A stretch of DNA of 64,000 nt from Pseudofrankia saprophytica (lineage in GTDB: Bacteria > Actinomycetota > Actinomycetes > Frankiales > Frankiaceae): NCBI RefSeq assembly GCF_000235425.2, contig NZ_KI912267.1, positions 260,207-324,206 of the forward strand, read 5' to 3'. This document shows, piece after piece, positions 33,407 through 41,783 of the stretch (position 1 is the first letter of the stretch; the number at the start of each line of letters is the position of its first letter). The position numbers and the translations under genes were made by a program. The notes below the pieces were generated by a model, which made no database searches, was not told the DNA's origin, and saw only the letters and a program-made list of their open reading frames with translations.

Positions 33407-35191
33407 TCACATCGACCGGTAGACCTCGGCCCGCGCGGCGCTGACCAGCCGGCGCCGAGCGAGCAGCCCGGCACCCGCGCACGCCAGCAGAACGATCAGG
33501 ACAACTGGGCCTTCCCGCGCGAACCACGACGTCACCTCGGGCTCGCCGACGAAGAGCACCTCGGGATGCGGGACCGACAGGAACGCCCCGGCGGCGCCGA
33601 CGACCATGAGCACCCGAGGGCGCGCCACCCCCCTGGCCATCACCAGCGGGACCATGCCCCAGACGAGGTACCACGGGTAGAGCACCGGCCCGAGCAGGGC
33701 GAGGCTGAGCAGCGCGAGGCCGCAGGTGGCCGGAACGTCCCGGTGGCGAACCGTGATGAGCAGCCAGCCGATCAGCAGCGCGGCCCCGGCCATCCCGGCG
33801 GCGCGGGCGAGGCCGAGCAGGTCGCTGCCCGGCAGCGCGGGGCCCGGCGTGTCGGTCACGATGGCGAGCAGGTTGGCGAGCGCCGAGACCGGCGAGTAGA
33901 GGCTCAGCCCGTGTGACGGGGTCGACGTGGCCCTGACCCAGCCCAGCCCGTCGGGCACCAGCAGCAGCGACAGGGCGGCCGCCGTCGCGGCGATCACGGC
34001 GAGGTCACGGATCACCGCCGTGAGCACCCGCGCCACAGGCCCCCGCGCCGGCCGGCCGGGCAGGGCGCCCGACCGCGGCCCACCCAGAGCGGCGCGCGCC
34101 GCCGGCTCCGGTTCCGCCGCCGGCTCCGCTGGCCCCTTCATCTCCGCCGGCTCGGCCGGGCCGACGGCCAGATCGGCCCACCGGCGGGCCAGCACCACGA
34201 CCATGATCATGGCGGCCGGCCACTTGGTCAGGGCGGCGGCGGTGAGCAGGGCGAGGCCGAGGCCGACCCGCCCGCGCAGGGCGGCCAGCAGCCCCGCCGC
34301 GGCCAGCGCCATCATCACCGCCTCGAGGTGGACGGCACCGAGCAGTTCCAGCAGCACGATCGGCCCGCCGACGCCGGCGGCGAGCGCCCACGGGCGACGC
34401 TGGGCGGGCACCGAGCGGACCAGGCACCAGGCCAGCGCCGCGACCGCGACGGCGGCCACGATCCGCAGCAGGATGACCGACCGGACGACCTGGCCACCGG
34501 TCAGGGCGGCCACCGCGTGGAAGAGCCCCAGGCCGACGGGGCCGTAGGGCGACGGGGTGTCCCGCCAGATCGGGTCGGCGGCCAGCGCGGCAGGGTGGCT
34601 GCCGAGCAGCGCCGGCCCCGCCGCGTAGGGGTCGAGCCCGTTGGAGAGCATCGCGCCCTGGGCCACATAGCTGTACACGTCCAGGCTGAGGATCGGCGGG
34701 CCCACCAGCGGCGCGGCCGACCAGCAGCAGATCAGCACCGCGACGCCGCGCAGGGACAGCTCGCCGCGCTGGCTGCGGCGGCACGCCCACCACCAGGCCC
34801 CGACGAGCAGGGCCGCGCCGAAAAGCAGCACCACCGGCAGCAACGACGGCTTGTCGACCGCGACCGGGTCGAGCAGCCCGAACCAGGCCGTCGGCGGGCG
34901 CACGACGGGCCCGAGCGCGAGGCGCCCACCGGTGACGACGACGAGGGTGGCGCCCAGGGCACCGACCGCGCCGCCGAGCGCGAGCGTGCCCAGATGCCGC
35001 GCCCGGCGGCCACGGGGGCTCGCCCCGCCGGTCCGCGGGCCGTCACTCCGCGGGCCGTCCGCCGACTCGTGGCCGGCGGTACCGTCGTCGGTTCCGCCCG
35101 CGTTGGTCGCGCCAGCGTCGGTTCCGCCGGCTTTCGCCGCGTCATGGACCTGGCGGCGCCTGGTTTGCCTGTCCGGCCTGGTATCTCCCAT
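33407..35191 (-). CDS. GT-C polyprenol-phosphate mannosyltransferase (MptB-like)
   Basis: A polytopic membrane enzyme of 594 aa from ATG 35191, with about 12-14 hydrophobic helices after a 60-residue disordered head. SLDVYSYVAQGAMLSNGLDPYAAGP near the first extracellular loop holds the acidic residue expected for GT-C transferases using polyprenol-phosphate mannose, and LLTAALTKWPAAMIMVVVLARRW resembles the MptA/MptB lipoglycan mannosyltransferases of actinobacteria. It probably extends cell-envelope mannan. It follows galT by 37 bp on the opposite side of its start, so it is a separate unit. Confidence 0.78.
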   Translation of the reverse strand: MGDTRPDRQTRRRQVHDAAKAGGTDAGATNAGGTDDGTAGHESADGPRSDGPRTGGASPRGRRARHLGTLALGGAVGALGATLVVVTGGRLALGPVVRPPTAWFGLLDPVAVDKPSLLPVVLLFGAALLVGAWWWACRRSQRGELSLRGVAVLICCWSAAPLVGPPILSLDVYSYVAQGAMLSNGLDPYAAGPALLGSHPAALAADPIWRDTPSPYGPVGLGLFHAVAALTGGQVVRSVILLRIVAAVAVAALAWCLVRSVPAQRRPWALAAGVGGPIVLLELLGAVHLEAVMMALAAAGLLAALRGRVGLGLALLTAAALTKWPAAMIMVVVLARRWADLAVGPAEPAEMKGPAEPAAEPEPAARAALGGPRSGALPGRPARGPVARVLTAVIRDLAVIAATAAALSLLLVPDGLGWVRATSTPSHGLSLYSPVSALANLLAIVTDTPGPALPGSDLLGLARAAGMAGAALLIGWLLITVRHRDVPATCGLALLSLALLGPVLYPWYLVWGMVPLVMARGVARPRVLMVVGAAGAFLSVPHPEVLFVGEPEVTSWFAREGPVVLIVLLACAGAGLLARRRLVSAARAEVYRSM

Positions 35192-35300
35192 CGCGACGTG
35201 GACGCTGCCAGCCGTGTCGCACACGCAGACGGACCCGGAGCGGACCCCGAGTGAACAGCGCGGTACCGGAGAGGTCGCCAGCGCCATCGACGTGATGCCA

Positions 35301-35378
35301 GTCACATGGATCGTGAAGCTGCCAGCGAGCCGTCACAACGCGGTCACAGGCCGCAGGGATCTCGCCGCGAAGGTCACA
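35301..35378. promoter_or_regulatory. Four phased GTCACA repeats in a divergent promoter
   Basis: GTCACA starts at 35301, 35332, 35343 and 35373. The steps of 31, 11 and 30 bp are close to whole helical turns, so all copies face one side of the DNA. The region separates the mannosyltransferase and the MpaB-like gene. TGTGAC/GTCACA is a half-site of CRP/FNR-type factors. Confidence 0.4.
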
Positions 35379-35488
35379 GTGGAAATACGGAGCGCGATAT
35401 CGGCGCCCCCTGGCTCCTCTAACCTCGGTGTTGGACGTCGAGAACCAGCCAGCGCGCCCAGGCGACGCACGGCGAAAGGAGACGCCAC

Positions 35489-36448
35489 GTGACGAGGGCC
35501 TCGGCTGCCGCGGGCGACATCCCGGCCCCCAGGACGGCGCCCGCGACGGTCATCCCGGCCGGCAGGGCGCCATGCCCGCCTCCTACCCGGCCCGCCGTCG
35601 TCTCACCCAGCGGCGCCAACGCGGCCGGTTTCGATCCAGCCGGTTTCGACGTGTGTGAGTACCTGGACGGCCTCGGCGCGTTCCTCGCCGGCGTCGCGAA
35701 CGTCGTCATGCAGCTGAGCTGGGCGCCCGTCGGCCACGGCGTGATGGAGAGCCAGGTGCCGACCGGGCGGCTCACCCACCATCCGGTGAAGCGCTTCCGC
35801 ACGACGCTGACCTACATCGCCGTCGCCATGCTCGGCACCGACGAGGAGCGCGCCCAGTACCGGGACGCGGTGAACTCGGCCCACCGGCAGGTCCGTTCCA
35901 CCTCCGCGAGCTCCGTGCGCTACAACGCGCTGTGGCCGGAGCTGCAGCTGTGGGTGGCGGCCTGTATGTACCGGGGCGCCGTCGACGTCCACACCCGGCT
36001 GCACGGACCGATCGAGCCGGCGGCCGCGGACGCGTTCTACCGGCACGCCGCCCGCTTCGGCACGACCCTGCAGATGCGCCAGCGGATGTGGCCCGCCGAC
36101 CGGGCCGCGTTCGACCTGTACTGGGAGGAGGCGCTCGGCCGGGTCGCCATCGACCCGGCCGTCCGCGCCTACCTGCACGGCCTCGTGACCGGCCGGGGGA
36201 TGCGCTGGCCGTTCAGTCTTGGCCCGCGCCGGCTGATGATGTTCGTGACGACCGGCTTCCTGCCGCCCAGGTTCCGCGAGGAGATGCGGCTGGCCTGGTC
36301 CGCGGCCGACCAGGCCCGGTTCGACCGGACGCTGCGCCAGCTCGGCACCGTGCAGCGCCGCCTGCCCCGGTTCGCCCGCCTCTTCCCCTACAACCTGCTG
36401 CTCCTGGACATGCGCCTGCGCCGCCGGCTGGGCCAGCGGCTGGTCTGA
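35489..36448 (+). CDS. MpaB-like (DUF2236) oxygenase-family protein
   Basis: 319 aa, GTG start with GGAAAGGAG 8 bp upstream. After a disordered Pro/Ala head the DUF2236 fold shows ANVVMQLSWAPVGHGVMES, LTYIAVAMLGTDEERAQYRDAVNSAHRQV and PELQLWVAACMYRGAVDVH. His in VNSAHRQVRS and nearby residues probably bind the heme or metal as in MpaB and latex-clearing-type proteins. The substrate is unknown. Confidence 0.82.
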   Translation: MTRASAAAGDIPAPRTAPATVIPAGRAPCPPPTRPAVVSPSGANAAGFDPAGFDVCEYLDGLGAFLAGVANVVMQLSWAPVGHGVMESQVPTGRLTHHPVKRFRTTLTYIAVAMLGTDEERAQYRDAVNSAHRQVRSTSASSVRYNALWPELQLWVAACMYRGAVDVHTRLHGPIEPAAADAFYRHAARFGTTLQMRQRMWPADRAAFDLYWEEALGRVAIDPAVRAYLHGLVTGRGMRWPFSLGPRRLMMFVTTGFLPPRFREEMRLAWSAADQARFDRTLRQLGTVQRRLPRFARLFPYNLLLLDMRLRRRLGQRLV

Positions 36449-36522
36449 CCTCCCCAGCCGCTGGCCGTCCGCCACTGCGCCGACCCGCACAGCGCCGGCC
36501 TGCGCTCAGCCGACCTGCGCAC

Positions 36523-38109
36523 TCAGCCGGCGTGGACGGGGGCGCCGGCGGCGGCCACGTCCGACTTCTTTGCCTTGACCAGGATGACTACCGTGACGAG
36601 CGCGGCCGCCATCAGCACGGCGCTCCAGAGGAAGGCCGTGGTGTAGCCCTCGATCTGGGACTGTGCCTGCGCGGCCGGGCCGATGCCGTGGCTGCCCAGG
36701 TAGTTCGTCACGACGGTCGCGTAGACGGTGTTGAGCAGCGCGATGCCGAGCGAGCCGCCGACCTGCTGGGTCGTGTTGACCAGGGCGCTCGCGACGCCGG
36801 CGTCGTGGTCCGACACACCGATCAGCGACAGGCTCGACATCGGGACGAACGCCATGCCCATGCCGAGGCTGATCAGGAGCTCCGCCGGCAGGACGTGCGA
36901 GGCGTAGCCGGTGTGCAGCCCGACCTGGGTGAGCAGCAGCAGGCCGACGACGGCCATCACGCCACCCACGACCATGGGCGACTTCGGGCCGACTCGCGGC
37001 AGCAGCTGGCTCGCGATGGCCGCCCCGAAGATGATCCCGCCGCTGAACGGCAGGAAGGCGAACCCGCTGCGCAGCGCGCTGTAGCCGAGCGTCTGCTGGA
37101 AGTAGAACGTCATGAACAGGAACATCGCCAGCAGCGCCGCGCCGAAGAACAGCGACGCGAGGAACGAGCCGCCGCGGTTGCGCTCGAGCACGACCCGCAT
37201 CGGCAGCAGCGGCTTCGCCGTGCGCAGCTCGATCACGACGAACACCGCGCACAGCACGACCGCCGCCACCAGCAGGGAGACGGTCACCGCCGAGCCCCAG
37301 CCGTCGTCGGCCGCCTTGGTGAACCCGTACACCAGCGCGACCAGGCCGAGGGTGATCGTCGTCGCGCCCGGGATGTCGTAGCTCGGCTTGCCCTCGGCGC
37401 GGCTCTCACGGACGACCGAGATCGCGGCGACGGCCGTGACCACCGCGATCGGGACGTTGACGAACAGGCACCAGCGCCACGAGGTGTACTCGGTGAGCAG
37501 GCCGCCGACGATCAGGCCGATCGCGGCGCCGCCGCCGGAGATGCCGCCGTAGACGCCGAACGCGCGGGCGCGCTCCTTGCCGTCGGTGAACGTCACGGTG
37601 ATGAGGGAGAGCGCGGCCGGCGCGAGCACCGCCGCGCAGGCGCCCTGCAGGGCGCGGGCGCCGAACAGCATCGCCGCGTTCGGGGCGAACCCGCCGAGCG
37701 CGGACGCGGCGGCGAAGCCGAACAGGCCCCAGATGAAGGCCCGCTTGCGCCCGGCGAAGTCGGCGATCCGCCCGCCGAGCAGCAGCAGGCCACCGAAGGC
37801 GAGCGTGTAGGCGGTCATCACCCACTGCCGGTTGGCGGTGGAGATGTCCAGCGCGGCCTGCGCGTGCGGGAGCGCGAGCGTCACGATCGAGCCATCGAGC
37901 ACGACCATGAGCTGGGCGACGGCGATGACGGCGAGCGCGATCCAGCGGCGCGGGTCGGGTTCGCCGGCCGCCCCGTGGACCGATGCGTCGGCGGCCGGCG
38001 AGGCGGCGACCGCCGCGGCCGGCGCCACGGGCTGGGCCGGGATCACCGGCGCGGTGGCCCTGTGGTCGCCACCGTCACCCGAGGGTGTGACGTCGGTGGT
38101 TGTGGTCAC
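36523..38109 (-). CDS. MFS multidrug exporter (DHA2, 14 TM)
   Basis: 528 aa from GTG 38109 with a GGAGACAC ribosome site. After a disordered head, RWIALAVIAVAQLMVVLDGSIVTLALP is TM1 with the D of the DHA2 family, GGRIADFAGRKRAFIWG is motif A, and GGAAIGLIVGGLLTEYTSWRWCLFVN carries motif C and the TxxxWRWxFxIN signature. It exports hydrophobic drugs or metabolites. Divergent from a MarR regulator with a symmetrical operator between them. Confidence 0.9.
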   Translation of the reverse strand: MTTTTDVTPSGDGGDHRATAPVIPAQPVAPAAAVAASPAADASVHGAAGEPDPRRWIALAVIAVAQLMVVLDGSIVTLALPHAQAALDISTANRQWVMTAYTLAFGGLLLLGGRIADFAGRKRAFIWGLFGFAAASALGGFAPNAAMLFGARALQGACAAVLAPAALSLITVTFTDGKERARAFGVYGGISGGGAAIGLIVGGLLTEYTSWRWCLFVNVPIAVVTAVAAISVVRESRAEGKPSYDIPGATTITLGLVALVYGFTKAADDGWGSAVTVSLLVAAVVLCAVFVVIELRTAKPLLPMRVVLERNRGGSFLASLFFGAALLAMFLFMTFYFQQTLGYSALRSGFAFLPFSGGIIFGAAIASQLLPRVGPKSPMVVGGVMAVVGLLLLTQVGLHTGYASHVLPAELLISLGMGMAFVPMSSLSLIGVSDHDAGVASALVNTTQQVGGSLGIALLNTVYATVVTNYLGSHGIGPAAQAQSQIEGYTTAFLWSAVLMAAALVTVVILVKAKKSDVAAAGAPVHAG

Positions 38110-38266
38110 TGTGTCTCCGTGTCTTCTGGGGAGGCTCCGGAGCCGCGAGGGGTGCATCGTCGCGTCTTCTCGGCGTGGGGTCTGGAATGCCGCCATGGAC
38201 GTCGGTGGTTGCCAGTGGTCGGGAGCGGACGCCGGGTCACGGGCCGCACGCGGATCAGGCGAGGCG

Positions 38267-38330
38267 GTAGTTCACTCCCAGATAGTACGGCATCGAACAG
38301 AGCTGGCATCAAACTATCGTGATCAACTAC
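38267..38330. promoter_or_regulatory. Inverted operator pair between MFS and MarR genes
   Basis: GTAGTT-N8-GATAGT (38267-38286) faces ACTATC-N6-AACTAC (38313-38330), so the same composite site occurs once in each orientation across the divergent promoter. The A/T-rich elements contrast with the surrounding GC-rich DNA. The arrangement fits a MarR dimer binding twice and repressing both genes. Confidence 0.6.
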
Positions 38331-38339
38331 ACTCACGCC

Positions 38340-39023
38340 ATGAAGGCCCGCACCCACGGCGCCGACGCGGGCACGCGCACCGAAGCCGCCCCGACCATCG
38401 ACGTCCTCCCAGTCATTGACGACGCTCCAGCCACGGATGTGACAGTCGACGCCGGCGCGGCCGCCCTGGACTACGCGGCCGAGCCCGCCGAGTTCTGCAC
38501 CGTCCCGGAGGGCGCGGCCCCAGAGGATGGACCGGACCAGGTCGACGAATTCATCGAAGGCTGGTCTCGGGAACGCCCGGACCTGGACGCCGACACCATC
38601 AGTGCCCTCGGTTGCTTCGGCCGGATGAAGTGGCTGACCAAGAACCTCGCGACCATGGCCGAACAGGTCATCCGCCGGCACGGCCTGAACGCCGGCGAGT
38701 TCGACGTCCTCGCGGCGCTGCGGCGTTCCGGCCCGCCGTGCACGCTCATCCCGTCGCAGCTCTCGTCGCTGCTGATGATGTCACGCGCCGGCATGACCAA
38801 CCGGTTGGACAGGTTGGAGAAGAACGGCCTGGTCGAACGGACCCTCGACCCCGAGGACCGGCGCAGCTTCCGGGTCCACCTCACCGACAAGGGCCGCGCC
38901 GTCATCGACGCGGCGGTCACCGAGCACGCCCAGATCGTCGGCCGGTTCAGCGCGGTCCTCTCCCCCGACCAGCGCGCCAGCCTCGACGAGGCGCTGCGGA
39001 CGCTGCTGCGCGCCTTCCCCTGA
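38340..39023 (+). CDS. MarR-family transcriptional regulator
   Basis: 227 aa from ATG 38340 (a GTG at 38319 is also in frame but falls inside the operator). Residues 1-70 are acidic and disordered. The winged helix spans about 85-215: LNAGEFDVLAALRRSGPPCTLIPSQLSSLLMMSRAGMTNRLDRLEKNGLVER with the wing DPEDRRSFRVHLTDKG. Probably represses the divergent MFS exporter and itself. Confidence 0.9.
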   Translation: MKARTHGADAGTRTEAAPTIDVLPVIDDAPATDVTVDAGAAALDYAAEPAEFCTVPEGAAPEDGPDQVDEFIEGWSRERPDLDADTISALGCFGRMKWLTKNLATMAEQVIRRHGLNAGEFDVLAALRRSGPPCTLIPSQLSSLLMMSRAGMTNRLDRLEKNGLVERTLDPEDRRSFRVHLTDKGRAVIDAAVTEHAQIVGRFSAVLSPDQRASLDEALRTLLRAFP

Positions 39024-39107
39024 ACACCCCACGGTTCTAACTGTCAAAAGGCGATCTTCTGGTCGTCCGACCCCTGGTACCTCCGAGGACAGGGGCCGCC
39101 AGCCCTC

Positions 39108-39113
39108 TATAGT
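39108..39113 (+). promoter_or_regulatory. -10 element of a probably leaderless SDR transcript
   Basis: TATAGT ends 7 nt before the GTG at 39121, the normal distance from a -10 box to the start of transcription, so the mRNA would begin at or next to the start codon. No Shine-Dalgarno sequence is present, which agrees. A GTG at 39112 overlaps the box and is therefore rejected as the start. Confidence 0.5.
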
Positions 39114-39120
39114 GCGGGCG

Positions 39121-39888
39121 GTGGCGGAACAGCTGGACGGCACGGTGGCGCTCGTGACCGGCGCGAGCAGCGGCATCGGTGCGGCGGCGGCACGCGAGCT
39201 CGCCCGCCAGGGAGCGGCCGTGGCGCTCGCCGCGCGCCGGGCCCACCGGATCGGCTCACTCGCCGCCGAGATCACCGCCGCCGGCGGCGAAGCGCTCGCG
39301 ATCGAGACCGATGTCACAGACCAGTCCCAGGCGATCGCCGCCGTCAAGCGGACCGTCGCCGAGCTCGGCCGGCTCGACACGGTGATCAACAACGCCGGCG
39401 TGATGCTTCTCGGCCCCGCCGTCGGCGCGCCCACCGAGGAGTGGGACCGGATGGTCCAGCTGAACATCCAGGGCCTGCTCTACGTCGCCCACGCCGCGCT
39501 GCCACACCTGCTTCGGGCCGCCGAGAGCGAGCCGCGGCGGGTCGCCGACCTGGTCAACATCAGCTCGGTCGCCGGCCGGCGCGCTACCGCCTTCTCCGGG
39601 GTCTACAACCTCACCAAGCACGGCGTGAACGCCTTCACCGAGGCGCTGCGCCAGGAGGTCACCGAACGGCACGTCCGGGTGTCGGTCGTCGAGCCGGGCG
39701 CTGTCGAGACCGAGCTCACCCACCACCTGCGCCCCCAGATCCGCGAAACCGCCCGGCAGCGGTTCGCGAACGTGGAGATGCTGCACGCCCAGGACATCGC
39801 CGACGCGATCTCCTACATCGTGACCAGGCCGCGCCGGGTCTCCGTCAACGAGATCCTCATCCGCCCCACCGACCAGCCCGGCGCCTGA
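39121..39888 (+). CDS. Short-chain dehydrogenase/reductase (classical SDR)
   Basis: 255 aa. NAD(P)-binding TGASSGIGAAAARELARQG, NNAG with VMLLGP, catalytic Ser in ISSVAGRRA and the Tyr-Lys pair in VYNLTKHGVNAFTEAL are all in place. The AARRAHRI segment after beta-2 is basic, favouring NADP(H). The substrate is unknown. Convergent with the kinase gene. Confidence 0.9.
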   Translation: MAEQLDGTVALVTGASSGIGAAAARELARQGAAVALAARRAHRIGSLAAEITAAGGEALAIETDVTDQSQAIAAVKRTVAELGRLDTVINNAGVMLLGPAVGAPTEEWDRMVQLNIQGLLYVAHAALPHLLRAAESEPRRVADLVNISSVAGRRATAFSGVYNLTKHGVNAFTEALRQEVTERHVRVSVVEPGAVETELTHHLRPQIRETARQRFANVEMLHAQDIADAISYIVTRPRRVSVNEILIRPTDQPGA

Positions 39889-40033
39889 GCCTCCGAGCCC
39901 GGTCCCCTGCGCCGCCAACCGGCTGCGGGTGGCGACCGACTGACTACTCGATGCGCTGACCGCCCGCCAACCCGCCCAGCCGAGCCTCCTGCCGGCCGGA
40001 ACCGCCACCATCGCCCTCGCAGGCGACCCAGAT

Positions 40034-41206
40034 CTACGGCTGACCGCCGCGGCGGCTCCCCCGGCCCGCCGCCGCGGCTCCGGGAACAGCCGGGCCATCG
40101 AGACGACCCGGGCGATCGAGCGGTGGGCCGATGGGCCTCGTCGTCTCGGGGTCGAACGGCGCCGGCTCATCGCTCCCGGCCTCCTCGACGTCAGGCCCTG
40201 GCACGTCGACCTCGTCCATGTCGGCTTCGTCGGCGCCCGCTTCGTCGACATCGTCGGCGGCGGGCTCGATCTCAAGCTCGTCGACGCCGGGCTGGTACGC
40301 CTCGGGGCCGCCGTGGGCCCACTCGATGAGCTCGCGCGCCAGATCGTCGAGCGCTTCCTGCCCGCCGGCGAGCCGGACGAGCCGACCGCGCAGCTCCTCG
40401 AGGCTCGGCCGCGCGGCCGGGTCGGCGGCGATCATCGCCGCGAGCAGCCTGACCAGCTCCTCCGGGACGCCGGACAGGTTCGGCGGGGTGTACGGATCGA
40501 CGATGGCCTTGAGCAGCGACGACGCGGCCCGGTCCGGGTAGAGAATGTGCCCGCTCGCCGCGTACACCAGGGTCGCGCCCAGCGCGTAGACGTCAGCCGC
40601 CGTGGTATCGGCCTGGCCAGCCACCTGCTCGGGGGCCCGGTAGGCCGGCCCGAACGGCTCTGTCAGCACGGCGAGCCCAGCATCGATGGTCTTCGGCCCG
40701 TCCGGGCCGAGAATGACGTTGCGTGGCTTGAGGTCGCGATGCAGCGACCCGGCGTCGTGCAGCTCTCCCAGCGCGTCCGCCAGCATGATCCCGAGGGCGG
40801 CGGTCAGCGGCGCGTCCAGCGGGCCCTCGCGCAGCACGTGCTCGCCCAGCGTGCGGCCCGGGACGTACTCGGCCGCGAGCCAGGGCGGGTCGCCGTGCAG
40901 GTCGGCGTTGTCGAGCCGGGCGGCCCGCGGGCCCGTGACCCGGTACAGCGCCCGGACTTCGGCGGCCAGCCGCCACCGGGCGTCGGCGCGCGCCAGCAGG
41001 TCCCGATTGATCACCCTGAGCGCGACGCACTCCCCGGCCGCCGACCGGGCGAGATAGACCCGTCCCGCCCCACCGACGCCAAGCCGCGCGTCGAGCCGGT
41101 ACCGACCAACCACCTCCGGGTCGGACGGCAGCAGCGGCTCCGCCACCATCTCCTCCGCCACCGCGGCCCCCCGGACCGCCTGCCAACGATCTGCGCCACC
41201 CACCAT
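40034..41206 (-). CDS. Serine/threonine protein kinase with atypical catalytic motifs
   Basis: 390 aa from ATG 41206; several other starts are possible (TTG 41233, ATG 41149). The kinase domain begins YRLDARLGVGGAGRVYLAR. The beta-3 VAIK motif reads VALRVI, so the ATP-anchoring Lys is Arg. The catalytic loop HRDLKPRNVIL is normal. The DFG segment reads TIDAGLA, keeping the metal-binding Asp. YRAPEQ and DVYALGATL complete the C-lobe. There is no TM helix; the tail is acidic (about 280-350) and then basic. It may be weakly active or a regulated pseudokinase. Confidence 0.85.
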   Translation of the reverse strand: MVGGADRWQAVRGAAVAEEMVAEPLLPSDPEVVGRYRLDARLGVGGAGRVYLARSAAGECVALRVINRDLLARADARWRLAAEVRALYRVTGPRAARLDNADLHGDPPWLAAEYVPGRTLGEHVLREGPLDAPLTAALGIMLADALGELHDAGSLHRDLKPRNVILGPDGPKTIDAGLAVLTEPFGPAYRAPEQVAGQADTTAADVYALGATLVYAASGHILYPDRAASSLLKAIVDPYTPPNLSGVPEELVRLLAAMIAADPAARPSLEELRGRLVRLAGGQEALDDLARELIEWAHGGPEAYQPGVDELEIEPAADDVDEAGADEADMDEVDVPGPDVEEAGSDEPAPFDPETTRPIGPPLDRPGRLDGPAVPGAAAAGRGSRRGGQP

Positions 41207-41230
41207 GCCACGGACCCCGGGGCGGAGCTG

Positions 41231-41250
41231 CAAATAGGGCCAAATAGGGC
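41231..41250. repeat. Perfect tandem 10-bp repeat upstream of the kinase
   Basis: CAAATAGGGC is repeated twice head to tail, 25 bp before the kinase ATG. On the kinase strand it reads GCCCTATTTG twice, each holding a TATTTG -10-like box. A 10-bp period places both copies on one helix face, as for a regulator site. Confidence 0.5.
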
Positions 41251-41278
41251 GATGAAGTCCGCAGCCGCGTGCGGGTGA

Positions 41279-41587
41279 CTAGCGCTGTGCTGCCGGGACG
41301 CGGGCGAGCCGGTCCGACAGGGTGGCGATCTCCTCAGCGGAGTACGACAGGTGGATCCTGGTCGTCGACGCCGGGCGGGTGGCCAGCGACAGACCGGGGC
41401 GCCACTCGCCGGCCGGACGGATCGGGCGTGGGGTGAACCCGCCGCCGCAGTTCGGACAGACGTCGCGCAGCCTGCCGACGCAGTCGGCGCAGAAGGTGCA
41501 CTCGTAGCTGCAGATCATCGCGTCCGGGGCGCCGGCCGGCAGATCCTTGTCGCAATACTCGCAGTTTGGTCGCAGTTCGAGGGCCAT
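41279..41587 (-). CDS. DUF1272 cysteine-rich zinc-ribbon-like protein
   Basis: 102 aa from ATG 41587. MALELRPNCEYCDKDLPAGAPDAMICSYECTFCADCVGRL is the DUF1272 signature with paired CxxC motifs that continue to VCPNCGGGFTPRP, giving about eight Cys for one or two zinc ions. A 40-residue C-terminal extension of unknown role follows. Function unknown. The longer frame to 42244 is antisense shadow. Confidence 0.9.
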   Translation of the reverse strand: MALELRPNCEYCDKDLPAGAPDAMICSYECTFCADCVGRLRDVCPNCGGGFTPRPIRPAGEWRPGLSLATRPASTTRIHLSYSAEEIATLSDRLARVPAAQR

Positions 41588-41718
41588 CAGCCGATTCTTG
41601 CCGAGCACATCGCGCTCGCAAGGTCCGGCCGCACTCAGCCGAACACCCAGCCGAACACCCGGCCGGACACGCGGGCGGCCGCGGCAGGCGAGGGCAGGTG
41701 TGGGCGCACGCGCCGCAC

Positions 41719-41743
41719 GATTCCGACGGCGGCAGTCGGAATC
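41719..41743. promoter_or_regulatory. Perfect inverted repeat between DUF1272 and DJ-1/PfpI genes
   Basis: GATTCCGAC and GTCGGAATC form perfect 9-bp arms around GGCGGCA, 41 bp before the DJ-1/PfpI ATG. It can be an operator for either of the divergent genes. A further partial copy (CCCGACTGTCCG) follows directly. Confidence 0.55.
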
Positions 41744-41783
41744 CCGACTGTCCGCACCCCCGCCGGGCGGCGACGCTGAGGCC

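Noticed and set aside
36508-38322. Long plus-strand frame after the MpaB-like gene
   Set aside because: It is antisense to the well-supported MFS exporter and has only charged low-complexity sequence.
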